DNA from: Pseudomonadota bacterium | Lineage (GTDB): Bacteria; Pseudomonadota; Alphaproteobacteria; Micropepsales; Micropepsaceae | NCBI GenBank assembly: GCA_018241025.1 | Contig: JAFEEQ010000028.1 | Location: 1 to 64,000 of the forward strand | Direction: 5' to 3' | Length of the DNA stretch: 64,000 nt | Part shown: positions 35,436 to 45,600 of the stretch, piece by piece | Numbering within the stretch: the first letter of the stretch is position 1 | Layout of the letters: every line of letters begins with the position of its first letter | Notes under the pieces: generated by a model | The model's input: only the letters and a program-made list of their open reading frames with translations | What the model was told of the DNA's origin: nothing | Databases searched by the model: none | Program-made: the position numbers and the translations under genes

Positions 35436-37653
35436 GCGTCGTCCCTCCTGCAGGATGCTGGCTGGCATAGAGTGCCTGGGCCTGTTGCAAGGTGTAAGCA
35501 CGGATCGCCTTCACATCGTCGGCTGTGAGGATATCCTTGAACGAAGCCATGCCGGCGTCCGACAACGCGCCGCCGAGCACGATGGCATCGTACTGGCCCC
35601 ACACCTCCGGCGATGAGGCGCGCAGATCGGGCACTTCGCCCGACGACATCAGCAGCACGCCATGACAGACCGCGCAGTTCTGGTGGAAGATCACGAGGCC
35701 CTTCTGCGCGAGCTTCGGATCGACCTTCTCGTTCGGCGGCGGTGACGACATGGCCGGCGCTTCGGACGGCATCGCCTGCACCGTCTTGGTGCCGCCGATC
35801 TTGAACGCGAAGATACGTCCCTCGTTATTGCCGTATTTCTTCAGCGCGGTGTTCGGGTCGGAGGTCGCGCCGAGACCGCCCGAGCCGCCAAACGCCGCGG
35901 CAATGGCGATGTACTGCTCACCATCGACGGTGTAGGTGATCGCCGGCGCGCTCATGCCGGTCTTGAGGTCGATCGACCACAGCTTGTTGCCGTCCTTCGC
36001 GTCGTAGGCCGCGAAGATGCCGTCGGAGCCGCCGCCGAAGACGAGACCGCCCGCGGTCGTCAGCATGCCGCTGTTCCAGCCGCCTGCCATCTCGACCTGC
36101 CACACCATCTTCTGCGCCACCGGATCCCAGGCGCGGATATAGCCTTTGGCCGGGGGCGGAATCTGACCCTTGGCGATTCCGGCCTGGATCATCTCGCCGA
36201 GCTGCGCGAAGTCGCTGACGTTCCAGGCACCCGGCTTGTAGTCAAGATGCGGGTGCTGGGCGTAGATGAAGTTGCCGTCGATGACCGGAATGTAGACGAG
36301 GCCGGTCTGCGGATTGAACGCCATCGGCTGCCAGTTATGCGCACCGATCGGACCGGGAATCTGGATCGACGGTTTCGCCGCATAGCGCACGCCGGGATTC
36401 TCGATCGGCTTGCCGGTCTTCATGTCGACGCCCTTGGCCCAGGTGATGGTCGTATAGGGCTTGGCCGAGATGAGCTGGCCGGTCTCGCGGTCGATGACAT
36501 AGAAGAAGCCGTTCTTCGGCGCCTGCAAAAGCACGTGGCGCAGAACGCCGTCGATCTTCAAATCGGCTAGGATGATGTGCTGGGTCGCGGTGTAGTCCCA
36601 GTCGTCGCCCGGCGTGGTCTGGTAGTACCACACCATCTCGCCGGTCTCCGGCTTGAGCGCGACGATGGACGACAGGAAGAGATTGTCGCCGCCGCCCGGC
36701 GAACGCAAATTGCGGTTCCATGACGAGCCGTTTCCGGTGCCGATATAGAGCAGGTCGAGGTCGGGATCGTAGGCCATCGAATCCCAGACGTTGCCGCCGC
36801 CGCCCTGCTCCCACCATTTGTGGTTTGTGCCGCCGGTCGACCAGGTCTTCATCGCAATCGCCATCGCCTTGTCTTCCGGCGGCTGCTTGGGATCGCCGGG
36901 CACGACAAAGAAGCGCCAGACCTGGCGCCCGGTATCGGCGTCATAGGCGGTGAGATAGCCGCGTGTGCCGTATTCGCCGCCGCCATTGCCGATCAGTACC
37001 AACCCTTTCACGATGCGCGGTGCGCCGGTGATGGTGTAGGGCCGTTCGCGGTCGATGGTGCTTATGTCCCAGATCGGCCTGCCGGTTCTGGCATCGAGCT
37101 TGACCAGACGGCCGTCGAGCGTGCCGACATAGACCGCGCCCTTCCACACCGCGACGCCGCGATTGACGACGTCGCAGCAGGCATAGCGGCCCCACTGGCC
37201 CGGCACGTTCGGATCGTAGAACCAGAGCTGACGCCCGGTCTTGGCGTCGAGCGCCCAGACCTTCGACCAGGAGCCGGTGACGAACATGATGCCGTCGGAG
37301 ACGATCGGTGTGCTTTCGAGCCCGCGGATGGTATTGGTGCGGAATTCCCAGGCAACGCCGAGATTCTTCACCGTGTCGCGGTTGATGTCGCTGAGCGGCG
37401 AATAGCGCTGCTCGCCATAGGTACGCCCGTGGGCCAGCCAGTCGCCCGGCGAAGCGTCGGCGTTCTTGATGCGGTCGCCGTCGATGTTCGCGGCGGCAGC
37501 AAGACGCGCGACAGAGTCGCCGCTTTCGGCAGGAGCAGCCGCCGGCTTCTGCGGTGCCGCAGCGGCCTGCGGCTTGGGTGCATCGGACTTGCCGCAGGCC
37601 GCGAGCGAAAGTGCAAGAACCGCCGCAAAACCGGCATGGCGAAGCGAGAACAT
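35425..37653 (-). CDS. PQQ-dependent alcohol dehydrogenase (quinohemoprotein), lipoprotein
   Basis: A 742-residue quinohemoprotein. The N-terminus is a lipoprotein signal with LAAC (Cys20). An eight-bladed PQQ propeller follows with WxxD-type repeats, the adjacent-cysteine pair in YACCDVVNRG and PGDDWDYTATQ. A C-terminal cytochrome c domain carries CAVCH at 660-664. It oxidises alcohols in the periplasm, passing electrons through heme c. The ATG at 37653 follows AGGGGGTCCG. Typical length is about 700. Oddities: it is anchored as a lipoprotein, and no PQQ-synthesis or partner cytochrome genes are in the window. Confidence 0.93.
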   Translation of the reverse strand: MFSLRHAGFAAVLALSLAACGKSDAPKPQAAAAPQKPAAAPAESGDSVARLAAAANIDGDRIKNADASPGDWLAHGRTYGEQRYSPLSDINRDTVKNLGVAWEFRTNTIRGLESTPIVSDGIMFVTGSWSKVWALDAKTGRQLWFYDPNVPGQWGRYACCDVVNRGVAVWKGAVYVGTLDGRLVKLDARTGRPIWDISTIDRERPYTITGAPRIVKGLVLIGNGGGEYGTRGYLTAYDADTGRQVWRFFVVPGDPKQPPEDKAMAIAMKTWSTGGTNHKWWEQGGGGNVWDSMAYDPDLDLLYIGTGNGSSWNRNLRSPGGGDNLFLSSIVALKPETGEMVWYYQTTPGDDWDYTATQHIILADLKIDGVLRHVLLQAPKNGFFYVIDRETGQLISAKPYTTITWAKGVDMKTGKPIENPGVRYAAKPSIQIPGPIGAHNWQPMAFNPQTGLVYIPVIDGNFIYAQHPHLDYKPGAWNVSDFAQLGEMIQAGIAKGQIPPPAKGYIRAWDPVAQKMVWQVEMAGGWNSGMLTTAGGLVFGGGSDGIFAAYDAKDGNKLWSIDLKTGMSAPAITYTVDGEQYIAIAAAFGGSGGLGATSDPNTALKKYGNNEGRIFAFKIGGTKTVQAMPSEAPAMSSPPPNEKVDPKLAQKGLVIFHQNCAVCHGVLLMSSGEVPDLRASSPEVWGQYDAIVLGGALSDAGMASFKDILTADDVKAIRAYTLQQAQALYASQHPAGGTTHAP

Positions 37654-37800
37654 CGGACCCCCTGGCTCTGCCCGCGCATTCGTGCGGCGCGAGTCCGGCC
37701 AAGGCTACACGCCCCGGCGGTCCGGCGGGAGCAAAAAAATCTTGCCCGATACGACGATTACCGTACGGAATGACCTGCTGCGCACGCGAAATGGCAATCC

Positions 37801-38196
37801 TCAGGCTTCGAGTTTGGCCTTCATGGCCTTCGCGCCTTCCGACATCTGGCCGTCGATATAGGGCGCTATCGCATCCGGCAGGACATCGGTGGTCCACAGG
37901 AAGCGGCAATGATTTTCGTCGATCACGGCTATCTCGGCGGACGCATTGTGATGGCTCAATCTTTCGCCGGTCACGAAATAGACCAGGCGGCGCTGCGAGT
38001 GATCGCATGCCACAAGCATTTCCCTCGCGACTGAGCCATTGGCGAAAGACACGATACGAGCGTTGTCACCGTCCGGCTTGCTGCCGGTCAGAAACCCCGG
38101 TGCAAGGCGAAGGTGCACGTTCTGGAAATCGGCCAGCGCATCCCACACACGGGCGGCTGGCGCTGCGATGTCGATCACTTTGCGTATGGTGGCCAT
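37801..38196 (-). CDS. SRPBCC (polyketide cyclase/START-like) protein
   Basis: A 131-residue helix-grip protein. The N-terminal TIRKVIDIAAPAARVWDALADFQNVH is the SRPBCC lead strand and helix. The middle (VSFANGSVAREMLVACDHSQRRLVYFV) and the long C-terminal helix (IAPYIDGQMSEGAKAMKAKLEA) fit the ligand-binding fold. The ligand is unknown. I start at ATG 38196, the family-like start, not at 38322. It lies alone, 79 bases after the esterase gene. Confidence 0.85.
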   Translation of the reverse strand: MATIRKVIDIAAPAARVWDALADFQNVHLRLAPGFLTGSKPDGDNARIVSFANGSVAREMLVACDHSQRRLVYFVTGERLSHHNASAEIAVIDENHCRFLWTTDVLPDAIAPYIDGQMSEGAKAMKAKLEA

Positions 38197-38275
38197 CGGT
38201 ATCTCCCGCGTGGATGCCGGGCACCAGATCGCACAGGACGAGACCCCGTGCTGGCCGAATTCGGACGTTACAGCT

Positions 38276-39160
38276 TCAGGCCCGAGAGACCGTCTTTGCC
38301 CTTCCACCCGACGAGCCGACAATCAATTTGATCAGCTCTTCGGTGACGTTCGGCTCCAGGCCTTCGGTATGCCCCTTGTTCATGCGCACGATATCCGCGA
38401 CTACGCGGCCGTCGCGTGGACCCGGATAGACGAAGATTTCGGCATGACCCGGACCCGGCTTCAGGCCCCAGCCCTTGGTCGAATAGCTTTCGCGGCCCGT
38501 GTCATGAATTTTGCCGCCAACGGTATCGACAACGTCCGGCCGGCGTTCGCGCGGACCGGCACCGAGTTTCTCGGCCATCGGCGAGGTCGATGGCAGGCTC
38601 GCGATTTCGTGCTCGCCGGTGGTGAAGATGTGCGAGATCTCGACATCGATCGGCGGCGGTGGCGGGAATGCCGGCATGGCGCGCGTCACGCCGGGCGGCA
38701 GCGGCACGCTGAAACCCGGCGCGCGTTCGGCCGCGCCGATGCGTCCGCCCGAGAGGCTGAGCCAGCCATCGACGCGCTTCTGGAAAAACGGATCTTCACC
38801 GAGAAGGCGGCGCGAAGTCATCCCGCCCTGGCTGTGACCGACCAGCCAGAACCGCGCGATGCGGTCCTTGCCGTATTTCGCGAACACCATGTCGACGATG
38901 TTGTGGAGGTGATCGTCGTCGGCCTCGCCGACCCAGCGCCGCGCCGGCTCCTTGGTCGCCGCCGACGGCGTGGCGACGACGAGGCGATACTTCTCCTTGA
39001 AATCCACAGCCGGGAAATAGGCGCGCTGCCAGGCGCCGACCGATCCGCCGCCATGGAGGTTCAGGAGAAATGTGAGGTTGTCGTCGGCCCGCAGATCGTC
39101 AGGATCGTCGAGATAGAATTTTCGTCCGGTCTTTTCGTCGACCGCGGTGATGCTCGCCAT
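38276..39160 (-). CDS. Alpha/beta hydrolase of the PHB-depolymerase-like (Esterase/LpqC) type
   Basis: A 294-residue esterase-like protein. TFLLNLHGGGSVGAW gives the oxyanion-hole strand and FWLVGHSQGGMTSRRLL the nucleophile elbow (GHSQG). A later His lies in MNKGHTEGLEP. There is no signal peptide. The ATG at 39160 has GGAGG 7 bases upstream. The polyproline run AFPPPPPID near residue 177 is unusual. The substrate is not known. Confidence 0.82.
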   Translation of the reverse strand: MASITAVDEKTGRKFYLDDPDDLRADDNLTFLLNLHGGGSVGAWQRAYFPAVDFKEKYRLVVATPSAATKEPARRWVGEADDDHLHNIVDMVFAKYGKDRIARFWLVGHSQGGMTSRRLLGEDPFFQKRVDGWLSLSGGRIGAAERAPGFSVPLPPGVTRAMPAFPPPPPIDVEISHIFTTGEHEIASLPSTSPMAEKLGAGPRERRPDVVDTVGGKIHDTGRESYSTKGWGLKPGPGHAEIFVYPGPRDGRVVADIVRMNKGHTEGLEPNVTEELIKLIVGSSGGRAKTVSRA

Positions 39161-39268
39161 GACATTTCCTCCCAGATGCCGGCTGAGCCGGTCTTGGCGG
39201 AATAGTAAAACCGGTATGGCGGGAGGCGAGCCAAAACCTGACGCTGCGGCAATCGCGACGAACGGTGC

Positions 39269-40150
39269 TCAGTTCGTGGCGCGCGGAGCCACGTCGACGC
39301 CAACTTCGACGACATGCTCGCCGCCGCCGGTCACGACGCCGTTGATCGGCGCAACGTCGGTGTAGTCGCGGCCCCAGGCCACCGTGACGTGCCCTTCGTC
39401 GGGGCGGATATCGTTGGTTGGATCAAGATCGAGCCAGCCGAAGGGCGGCGCGTAGACCGAGAACCAGGCGTGACTCGCATCGGCGCCGAGCAGGCGCGGA
39501 CGGCCCGGCGGCGGCTTGGTCAGCAGATAGCCGCTGACATAGCGCGCCGGCAGGCCGAGCGAACGCAGGCAGGCAATGCCGATATGGGCAAGGTCCTGGC
39601 ACACGCCGGAGCGGATTTCGAAGACCCGATCGGCCGGCGTCGCCGCGTCGGTCACGGTGGTGTCATAGCGAAAATCGCGATGGATACGATGCATCAGGTC
39701 GAATGCCGCCGCTGCAATCGGCCGGCCGGGCTTGAAGCTCTCGCCGGCATAAGCCGCGATCCTGGGCTGCGAGGCGGTCAGCGGCGTATCGAACAGATAT
39801 TGTATCGCGCCACGGACATCGTCGTCCGTGCATTGCTCCATGGACGCGCGAACCGCTTCCCACGGTGCGCTCGCTTCGAGATCGAGCTTGGCCATCGGTG
39901 AAACCGTGACACGGCTGGTCGAGACGACTTCGAGAACCGTATGCGGCTGGTCGATGGCGAACCACTCGGCATGATTGCCGTAGAAATCGGTGAGGCCATG
40001 GCGACGCTCGGGCGCAACCGACAGCGCGATGGCTGCCTCGCTTACCGTCTGTGTTGCCGTGGACCGCGGCATCAGATGCGCGCGATGGCAGGAGTAGGAC
40101 ACATTCTGGAGATAGCGATAGGTCGTGCGGTGGCGGACGTCGTATTCCAT
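39269..40150 (-). CDS. Bacterial transglutaminase-like protein
   Basis: A 293-residue protein with the bacterial transglutaminase N-terminal domain (MEYDVRHRTTYRY) and a papain-like transglutaminase core. The triad is visible as Cys184 (SGVCQDLAH), His227 (DASHAWFSV) and an Asp at 241 or 243 (LDLDPTND). It overlaps the stop of the ATP-grasp/alpha-E gene (TGATG), so the start at 40150 is firm. It is the last gene of a conserved three-gene cluster thought to make or process peptide bonds. Confidence 0.92.
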   Translation of the reverse strand: MEYDVRHRTTYRYLQNVSYSCHRAHLMPRSTATQTVSEAAIALSVAPERRHGLTDFYGNHAEWFAIDQPHTVLEVVSTSRVTVSPMAKLDLEASAPWEAVRASMEQCTDDDVRGAIQYLFDTPLTASQPRIAAYAGESFKPGRPIAAAAFDLMHRIHRDFRYDTTVTDAATPADRVFEIRSGVCQDLAHIGIACLRSLGLPARYVSGYLLTKPPPGRPRLLGADASHAWFSVYAPPFGWLDLDPTNDIRPDEGHVTVAWGRDYTDVAPINGVVTGGGEHVVEVGVDVAPRATN

Positions 40151-42651
40151 CACACTCCCTCGCGATGCGGCGCAGCACCGGTGCGGCGACGCACCGAATG
40201 CTGGAAGTAAGCGTCGGTGATGGCATCGGTAACGCGCGCCATCGCATTGTCGATTCGAGTGGCAAAACTATGCAGCGCCGGCCTGCGCAGCGCCTCGTCG
40301 ATCTCGGCAAGCACGACCGCGTTCGAACCGGCCGCATACAACTTGGCATCGCCGGCAATGCGAAGCGCACCGTCATGACGCTGCGCCGGCGTCAGGCGCG
40401 GCAGCTCCTTCAGATTGCGCTCGATCGCGGCGAGCTGGAATGCCAGGCCGCGCGGGTTGCTGTCGTCAAGCAGCAGCAGGTCGATCAGCGGCGAGACATC
40501 GAAGGCATTCAGATAGCGCGAGCGATAGGTCATTGCGCTGTCGGCGATCTCCAGCACCGCGCGAATACGGCCGGTTTCGGCTTCATCGGCGCTCAGGACC
40601 GCCTGCCCCACCAGCCAGGCGACATGCGAGGCGCGCTCGATCCGGCGGCCGAGATCGACGAACAGCCAGTTGGGTCCGCGCGTCATGTTCTCGGCGCAGA
40701 GGCCGGAAAACGCCGCCGCGCGCCGCACCACCTGGTCGAGATAGACCTGCGCGGCGCCTGTATCGAACTCGCCTTCCGGCAGGTTGTCGGCCTCGGTGAA
40801 CAGCCGGATCACGCGCCAGGTGTCGAGCGAGAGCCGGTCGCGCGCCGACCACGCGGTCTGGCGCACGAGGCCGAGCATGGATTGCAGACTGTCCGGCGTC
40901 TTGCGTTCGCGGATCAGCGTGCGCAGCTCGGTCAAAAGGCGGTCGTCGTTGCCGTCGGCGGCCTCGCGGATCGCCACGGTGCTCGCCTGCGCATAGGGCA
41001 GGAGGAAACGCTCCGCGATGTCGGCGGCGAAGGCGGTGTCCTCGCCGAGTCGGGTGTTCACCGCGCGCAGCACGCGTACAAGGTTCTCCGCCCGCTCGGC
41101 ATAGCGGCCGAGCCAGAACAGATTGTCCATCGCGCGGCTCGTCGGTGCTTCGCCGGTGCGGCGGATCTCGACCGCGCGGTCGCTGTTGCGCAGGAGACTG
41201 AAGGTGTTGCCCGGCCGCTCGCCGCCGATCCAGACATCCTTGCTCGCTGCACCGGACTGGATGGAGAGCGAGCGGGCATGATCGTCGCGCGCCACGCGCA
41301 CCAGACCGCCCGGCATCACGATATATCCCTCCGGCGTCCAGCAGGCGAAGACGCGCAGATTGACCGGCCGCGTCGCGAACACACCGTTGCTGTAGGTCGG
41401 CGCGAGACCGAGCGGCACCGCATCCTGCGTCACCACCGTCGCGCCGCGCCGCGCGATGCGATCCTTGAGGAAGCCGATGTCGCTCAGCGAAAGCTCGGAG
41501 CCGAGCCGAGCCGTGGATTGGCGCGAGAACAGCGGCCGTGCGTCGAAAGCATCGCGAACGACAACGCGATCGAGCCGCTTCAGCGCTTCCTTGCGTCCCC
41601 ATTCTGTGCCGCACCACACGGTCGGGATGTCGGGGATCTTCAGATCCTCGCCGAGCAGTGCGCGCGACAGCCCGGGCAGATAGGCGTCCATCGCCGGAGA
41701 TTCCATCACCCCGCCACCCATCGCGTTGGCGAGCACGACACCGCCATTGCGCGCCACCTCGGCGAGGCCCGGAATGCCGAGCGCAGAGTCGCCGCGGAAC
41801 TCGAGCGGATCGCAGAAATCGGAATCGACGCGGCGGAAGATTACCGCGACACGTTCGAGGCCGAGCAGCGTCTTCAGGAACACCTGCCCATCGCGCACGG
41901 TGAGATCGTCGCCCTCGACCAGCGTGAAGCCGAGATAGTGCGCGAGATAGGCGTGCTCGAAATAGGCTTCGTTGTGCGGGCCGGGCGTCAGCAGGACGAC
42001 GCGCCCCTTACGCGCCAGCGACAGCACGCTCTCGCGATAGGAATTGAAGAACGATGCCAGCCGGCGGATATGCATCTCGCCGAACAGGTCGGGAAAAGTC
42101 TGTCCGATGACGATGCGGTTTTCGAGTGCATAGCCGATGCCGCTCGGCGCGTCGGCGCGGCTCGCCAGTACCATCCAGGAGCCGTCGGGCATCCGCGCCA
42201 GATCGGCGGAATAGAGATGTACATGCACGCCGCCGGGTGGCGTCACGCCGACCAGCGGACGCAGGAATTGCGGATGCCCAAGCACCAGATGCGGCGGCAG
42301 GTGACCCTCCGCCATCAGCTTCTGCGGCCCGTAGATATCCTTGAGCACCTCGTTGGCGAGATGCGCGCGCTGGGCGATGGCGCGCTCGATGCGCTGCCAA
42401 TCTTCCGGCCCGATGACGAAAGGCAGGATGTCGAGCTGCCAGAGCCGCGATTGTCCGTTGGCATCGTCATAGACGTTATAGGTCACGCCGTTGTCGCGCA
42501 GCATTGCCTGCGCGGCGCTGCCACGGCGGACATACTCTGCCGCCGGCATGGCCATCACCGCGTCGGCAAGCGGCTTCCACGCGGGGCGGACGATACCGTC
42601 CGTTCCGCGCAGCTCGTCGTAGCGTCGTGGCTCGACGGCCGCCACGCTCAC
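40150..42651 (-). CDS. Circularly permuted ATP-grasp + alpha-E fusion protein
   Basis: An 833-residue fusion. The N-terminal part (to about 480) is a circularly permuted ATP-grasp amidoligase domain: NGVTYNVYDDANG, DILPFVIGPEDWQRIERAIAQRAHLAN, LLTPGPHNEAYFEHAYLAHYLGF and ANAMGGGVMESP. The C-terminal part is the helical alpha-E domain (RYAERAENLVRVLRAVNTR, and later RIERASHVAWLVGQA). In many genomes these are two separate genes; here they are fused. Such ATP-grasp enzymes are predicted carboxylate-amine ligases that form peptide-like bonds. Overlaps on both sides show tight coupling. Confidence 0.9.
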   Translation of the reverse strand: MSVAAVEPRRYDELRGTDGIVRPAWKPLADAVMAMPAAEYVRRGSAAQAMLRDNGVTYNVYDDANGQSRLWQLDILPFVIGPEDWQRIERAIAQRAHLANEVLKDIYGPQKLMAEGHLPPHLVLGHPQFLRPLVGVTPPGGVHVHLYSADLARMPDGSWMVLASRADAPSGIGYALENRIVIGQTFPDLFGEMHIRRLASFFNSYRESVLSLARKGRVVLLTPGPHNEAYFEHAYLAHYLGFTLVEGDDLTVRDGQVFLKTLLGLERVAVIFRRVDSDFCDPLEFRGDSALGIPGLAEVARNGGVVLANAMGGGVMESPAMDAYLPGLSRALLGEDLKIPDIPTVWCGTEWGRKEALKRLDRVVVRDAFDARPLFSRQSTARLGSELSLSDIGFLKDRIARRGATVVTQDAVPLGLAPTYSNGVFATRPVNLRVFACWTPEGYIVMPGGLVRVARDDHARSLSIQSGAASKDVWIGGERPGNTFSLLRNSDRAVEIRRTGEAPTSRAMDNLFWLGRYAERAENLVRVLRAVNTRLGEDTAFAADIAERFLLPYAQASTVAIREAADGNDDRLLTELRTLIRERKTPDSLQSMLGLVRQTAWSARDRLSLDTWRVIRLFTEADNLPEGEFDTGAAQVYLDQVVRRAAAFSGLCAENMTRGPNWLFVDLGRRIERASHVAWLVGQAVLSADEAETGRIRAVLEIADSAMTYRSRYLNAFDVSPLIDLLLLDDSNPRGLAFQLAAIERNLKELPRLTPAQRHDGALRIAGDAKLYAAGSNAVVLAEIDEALRRPALHSFATRIDNAMARVTDAITDAYFQHSVRRRTGAAPHREGV

Positions 42652-45600
42652 GGCCGCCTCAGGTCCAGCGTGTGCGGGAAATCGGGATGCGGCGCTTCGG
42701 GCGCCGGCGCGAAGATGCCGCCGGTGAATCCAAACGGTTCGAACCGCGACAGGCGGCGCCCTTCCGCTTCATAGGCGTTGACGGGGAAGGTCACGTAGTT
42801 CCGCCCTCCCGGATGGCCGACATGATAGGTGCATCCTCCCAGCGAGCGTTTGCGCCATCCGTCCCAGACTTCGATGGTGAGCGGCGCGTGGCTCGGAATC
42901 GTTGGATGCAGCGTACTGGGCGGCGCCCAGGCACGGAAGCGCACGCCGCCCACGAATTCGTCAAGGCTGATCGGTTTCAGCGGCACGGCGCGGCGGTTAA
43001 CCAGGATTTTGTGACGGCCGTCGACCATGCCCTTTGCCTTGACCTCCAGCCGCTCGACCGAACTGTCAACGAAACGCACAGTCCCGCCAACCGCTCCCTC
43101 CTCGCCCATGACGTTCCAGGGTTCGAGCGCCTGACGGATTTCCAGATTGACGCCGCCATACTGAACTTTGCCCGCGAGCGGAAAGCGGAATGCCCAATGC
43201 GGCCGGAACCATTCGGCATCGAAGGCGAAGCCGTGCGCGTTCAGGTCGGCGATCACATCGGCGAAATCGGCCCAGACGAAATGCGGAAGCATGAAGCTGT
43301 CGTGCAGAGCCGTGCCCCAGCGCACCAGCGAAGCCTTGTAGGGTTCCGCCCAGAAGCGCGCTATCAGCGCGCGGAGCAACAGGCCCTGCGTAAGACTCAT
43401 CTCCGGATGCGGCGGCACCTCGAAGCCGCGGAACTCGACCAGGCCGAGCCGTCCGCCCGGACCGTCCGGCGAATAGAGCTTGTCGATGCAGATCTCTGTG
43501 CGGTGCGTATTGCCGGTCACGTCGATCAGCAGATTGCGGAAGATGCGATCGACCAGCCAGGGCGGCACATTGCCAGCGTTGCGCTCCGGCACTTCGGAGA
43601 ACGCGATCTCCATCTCGTAGAGCGAGTCGAGCCGCGCCTCGTCGATGCGCGGTGCCTGGCTCGTCGGACCGATGAAAAGTCCGGAGAACATGTAGGAGAG
43701 CGAAGGATGGTTCTGCCAATAGGCGACCAGGCTCTTGAGCAGATCGGGCCGGCGCAGGAACGGGCTGTCCGCCGGATGCGCCGCGCCGAGCACGATGTGA
43801 TTGCCGCCACCGGTGCCGGTGTGGCGCCCGTCGAGCATGAACTTCTCGGTGCCGAGGCGTGTCTGGCGCGCTTCCTCATAGAGCGCTTCGGTGATCGCGA
43901 CCTGTTCGCGCCACGACCGCGCCGGGTGGATGTTCACCTCGATCACGCCGGGATCGGGCGTGACCTTGATGACGTTGATGCGCGGATCGTAAGGCGGCGA
44001 ATAGCCTTCGATATGCAGCGCGACATCGCATTCGGCAGCGGCATCTTCGATCGCCGCGAGCAGATCGAGATAGTCCGCGGCGCTTTCAGTCGGCGGCATG
44101 AACACGCAGAGGCGTCCGTCGCGCGGCTCGACCGACAGCGCCGTGCGCACGCTCGCGCCTTCGACCGGCGCCTCCTGCTCGATGCGGGCACGCCGCGCTT
44201 CCCAGGCGGCATCGCGCGTCGCGCCGGCGAAATAGGGCTGGCGGTAGGCGTCGCGTTCCGGCAGCGGCGGCAGCTCGTCGAACGGATCGGGTGGCGGGAT
44301 GTAGGGCCGTGCCGTCGGCGGCAGCCAGGGCAGCGCATTCAGCGGCAGGCGGAAGCCGACCGGTGAATCGCCGGGCATCAGTTGGAGACGGCCCGCGCGC
44401 GTGACCCAACGCTCCGAACGCCAGCGCCGCCGGTCCGGTGCATTCCAGCGCTGCACGGGCAGCACGAAGCCGGCAGCCTTGCTCAGACCGCGACCGAACA
44501 CGCGCGTCAGCCGCGCGCGCTCTTCGGCATCGTCGAGCTTTGGATCGAACGGATCGACATTGACCGGCAGCGCCGTTTCCTTGCCGATGTAGTGCAGCGG
44601 ATCTTCGAAGGCCGGCATCGCATAATCCGGATGAATGTCGAGCCGGCGCGCGATGCCCTGTATCATGTTCTTCGCGTCTTCGATCGTCGGCCGGTGATCG
44701 GCGCGCTCGCGCGCGATGCGATCCGGATCGCGCCATAGCGGCATGCCGTCGCCGCGCCAGTAGAGTGCGAAGGCCCAGCGCGGGAGGCTTTCACCGGGAT
44801 ACCATTTGCCCTGCCCGTAATGAAGGAACCCGCCAGGCGCGAAACGGTCGCGCAGGCGGCGGATCAGCGTGTCGGCAAGGTCACGTTTCGTAGGACCGAC
44901 AGCGGCCGTCGTCCATTCGGCCCCGTCCATGTCGTCGATCGAGACGAAGGTCGGCTCGCCGCCCATGGTCAGGCGCACATCGCCATCCTTCAGCAGCGCG
45001 TCGATCCTGTCGCCCAGCGCATCAATGGCGCGCCACTGATCGTCCGTATACGGTTTAGTTACGCGTGGCGGCTCGGCGACACGGGTCACCGTCATCTCGA
45101 ACTCGAACGACACCTCGCATTCGTCGAGCGCGCCCGTGATCGGCGCGGCATGGGTCGGATTCGCGGCGCAGGCGAGCGGAATATGCCCCTCGCCCGCGAA
45201 CAGGCCCGAGGTCGGATCGAGCCCGACCCAACCGGCACCCGGCAGGAAGACCTCGCACCAGGCGTGCAGGTCGGTGAAGTCGACATCGGTGCCCGAAGGC
45301 CCATCGAGCGATTTCTGGTCCGGCTTGAGCTGGACGAGGTAACCCGAGGCGAAGCGCGCGGCGAGACCGAGATGGCGCAGAAGCTGGACCAGGAGCCAGG
45401 CGGAGTCGCGGCACGAGCCCGACGCCTTCTCCAGCGTCTCGTCCGGCGCCTGGATGCCCGGCTCCATGCGGATGAGATAGCCAATGTCGCGCTGAAGCTG
45501 CGCGTTGAGATCGAAGAGAAATCCGGTGGTCGGCTTTTCGAGGCGCGGGATCGCGGCGAGATACTCGAGGAAGCGCGGACCGACCTTCACGGTGTGCAAA

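Noticed and set aside
37761..37768. CCGTACGG palindrome as a third TetR operator copy
   Set aside because: Only the 8-base core is shared with the sites at 16813 and 17766; the GACCGTAC half is missing and it lies beside an unrelated gene.
40051..42774. Plus-strand ORF of 907 codons over the ATP-grasp gene
   Set aside because: It is an antisense shadow of a high-GC coding region. The minus-strand frame has clear domains, overlapping starts and stops, and family length.
42504..44366. Plus-strand ORF of 620 codons over the DUF2126 gene
   Set aside because: Antisense shadow with Arg/His-rich composition and no recognisable domain; the opposite strand encodes the DUF2126 protein.
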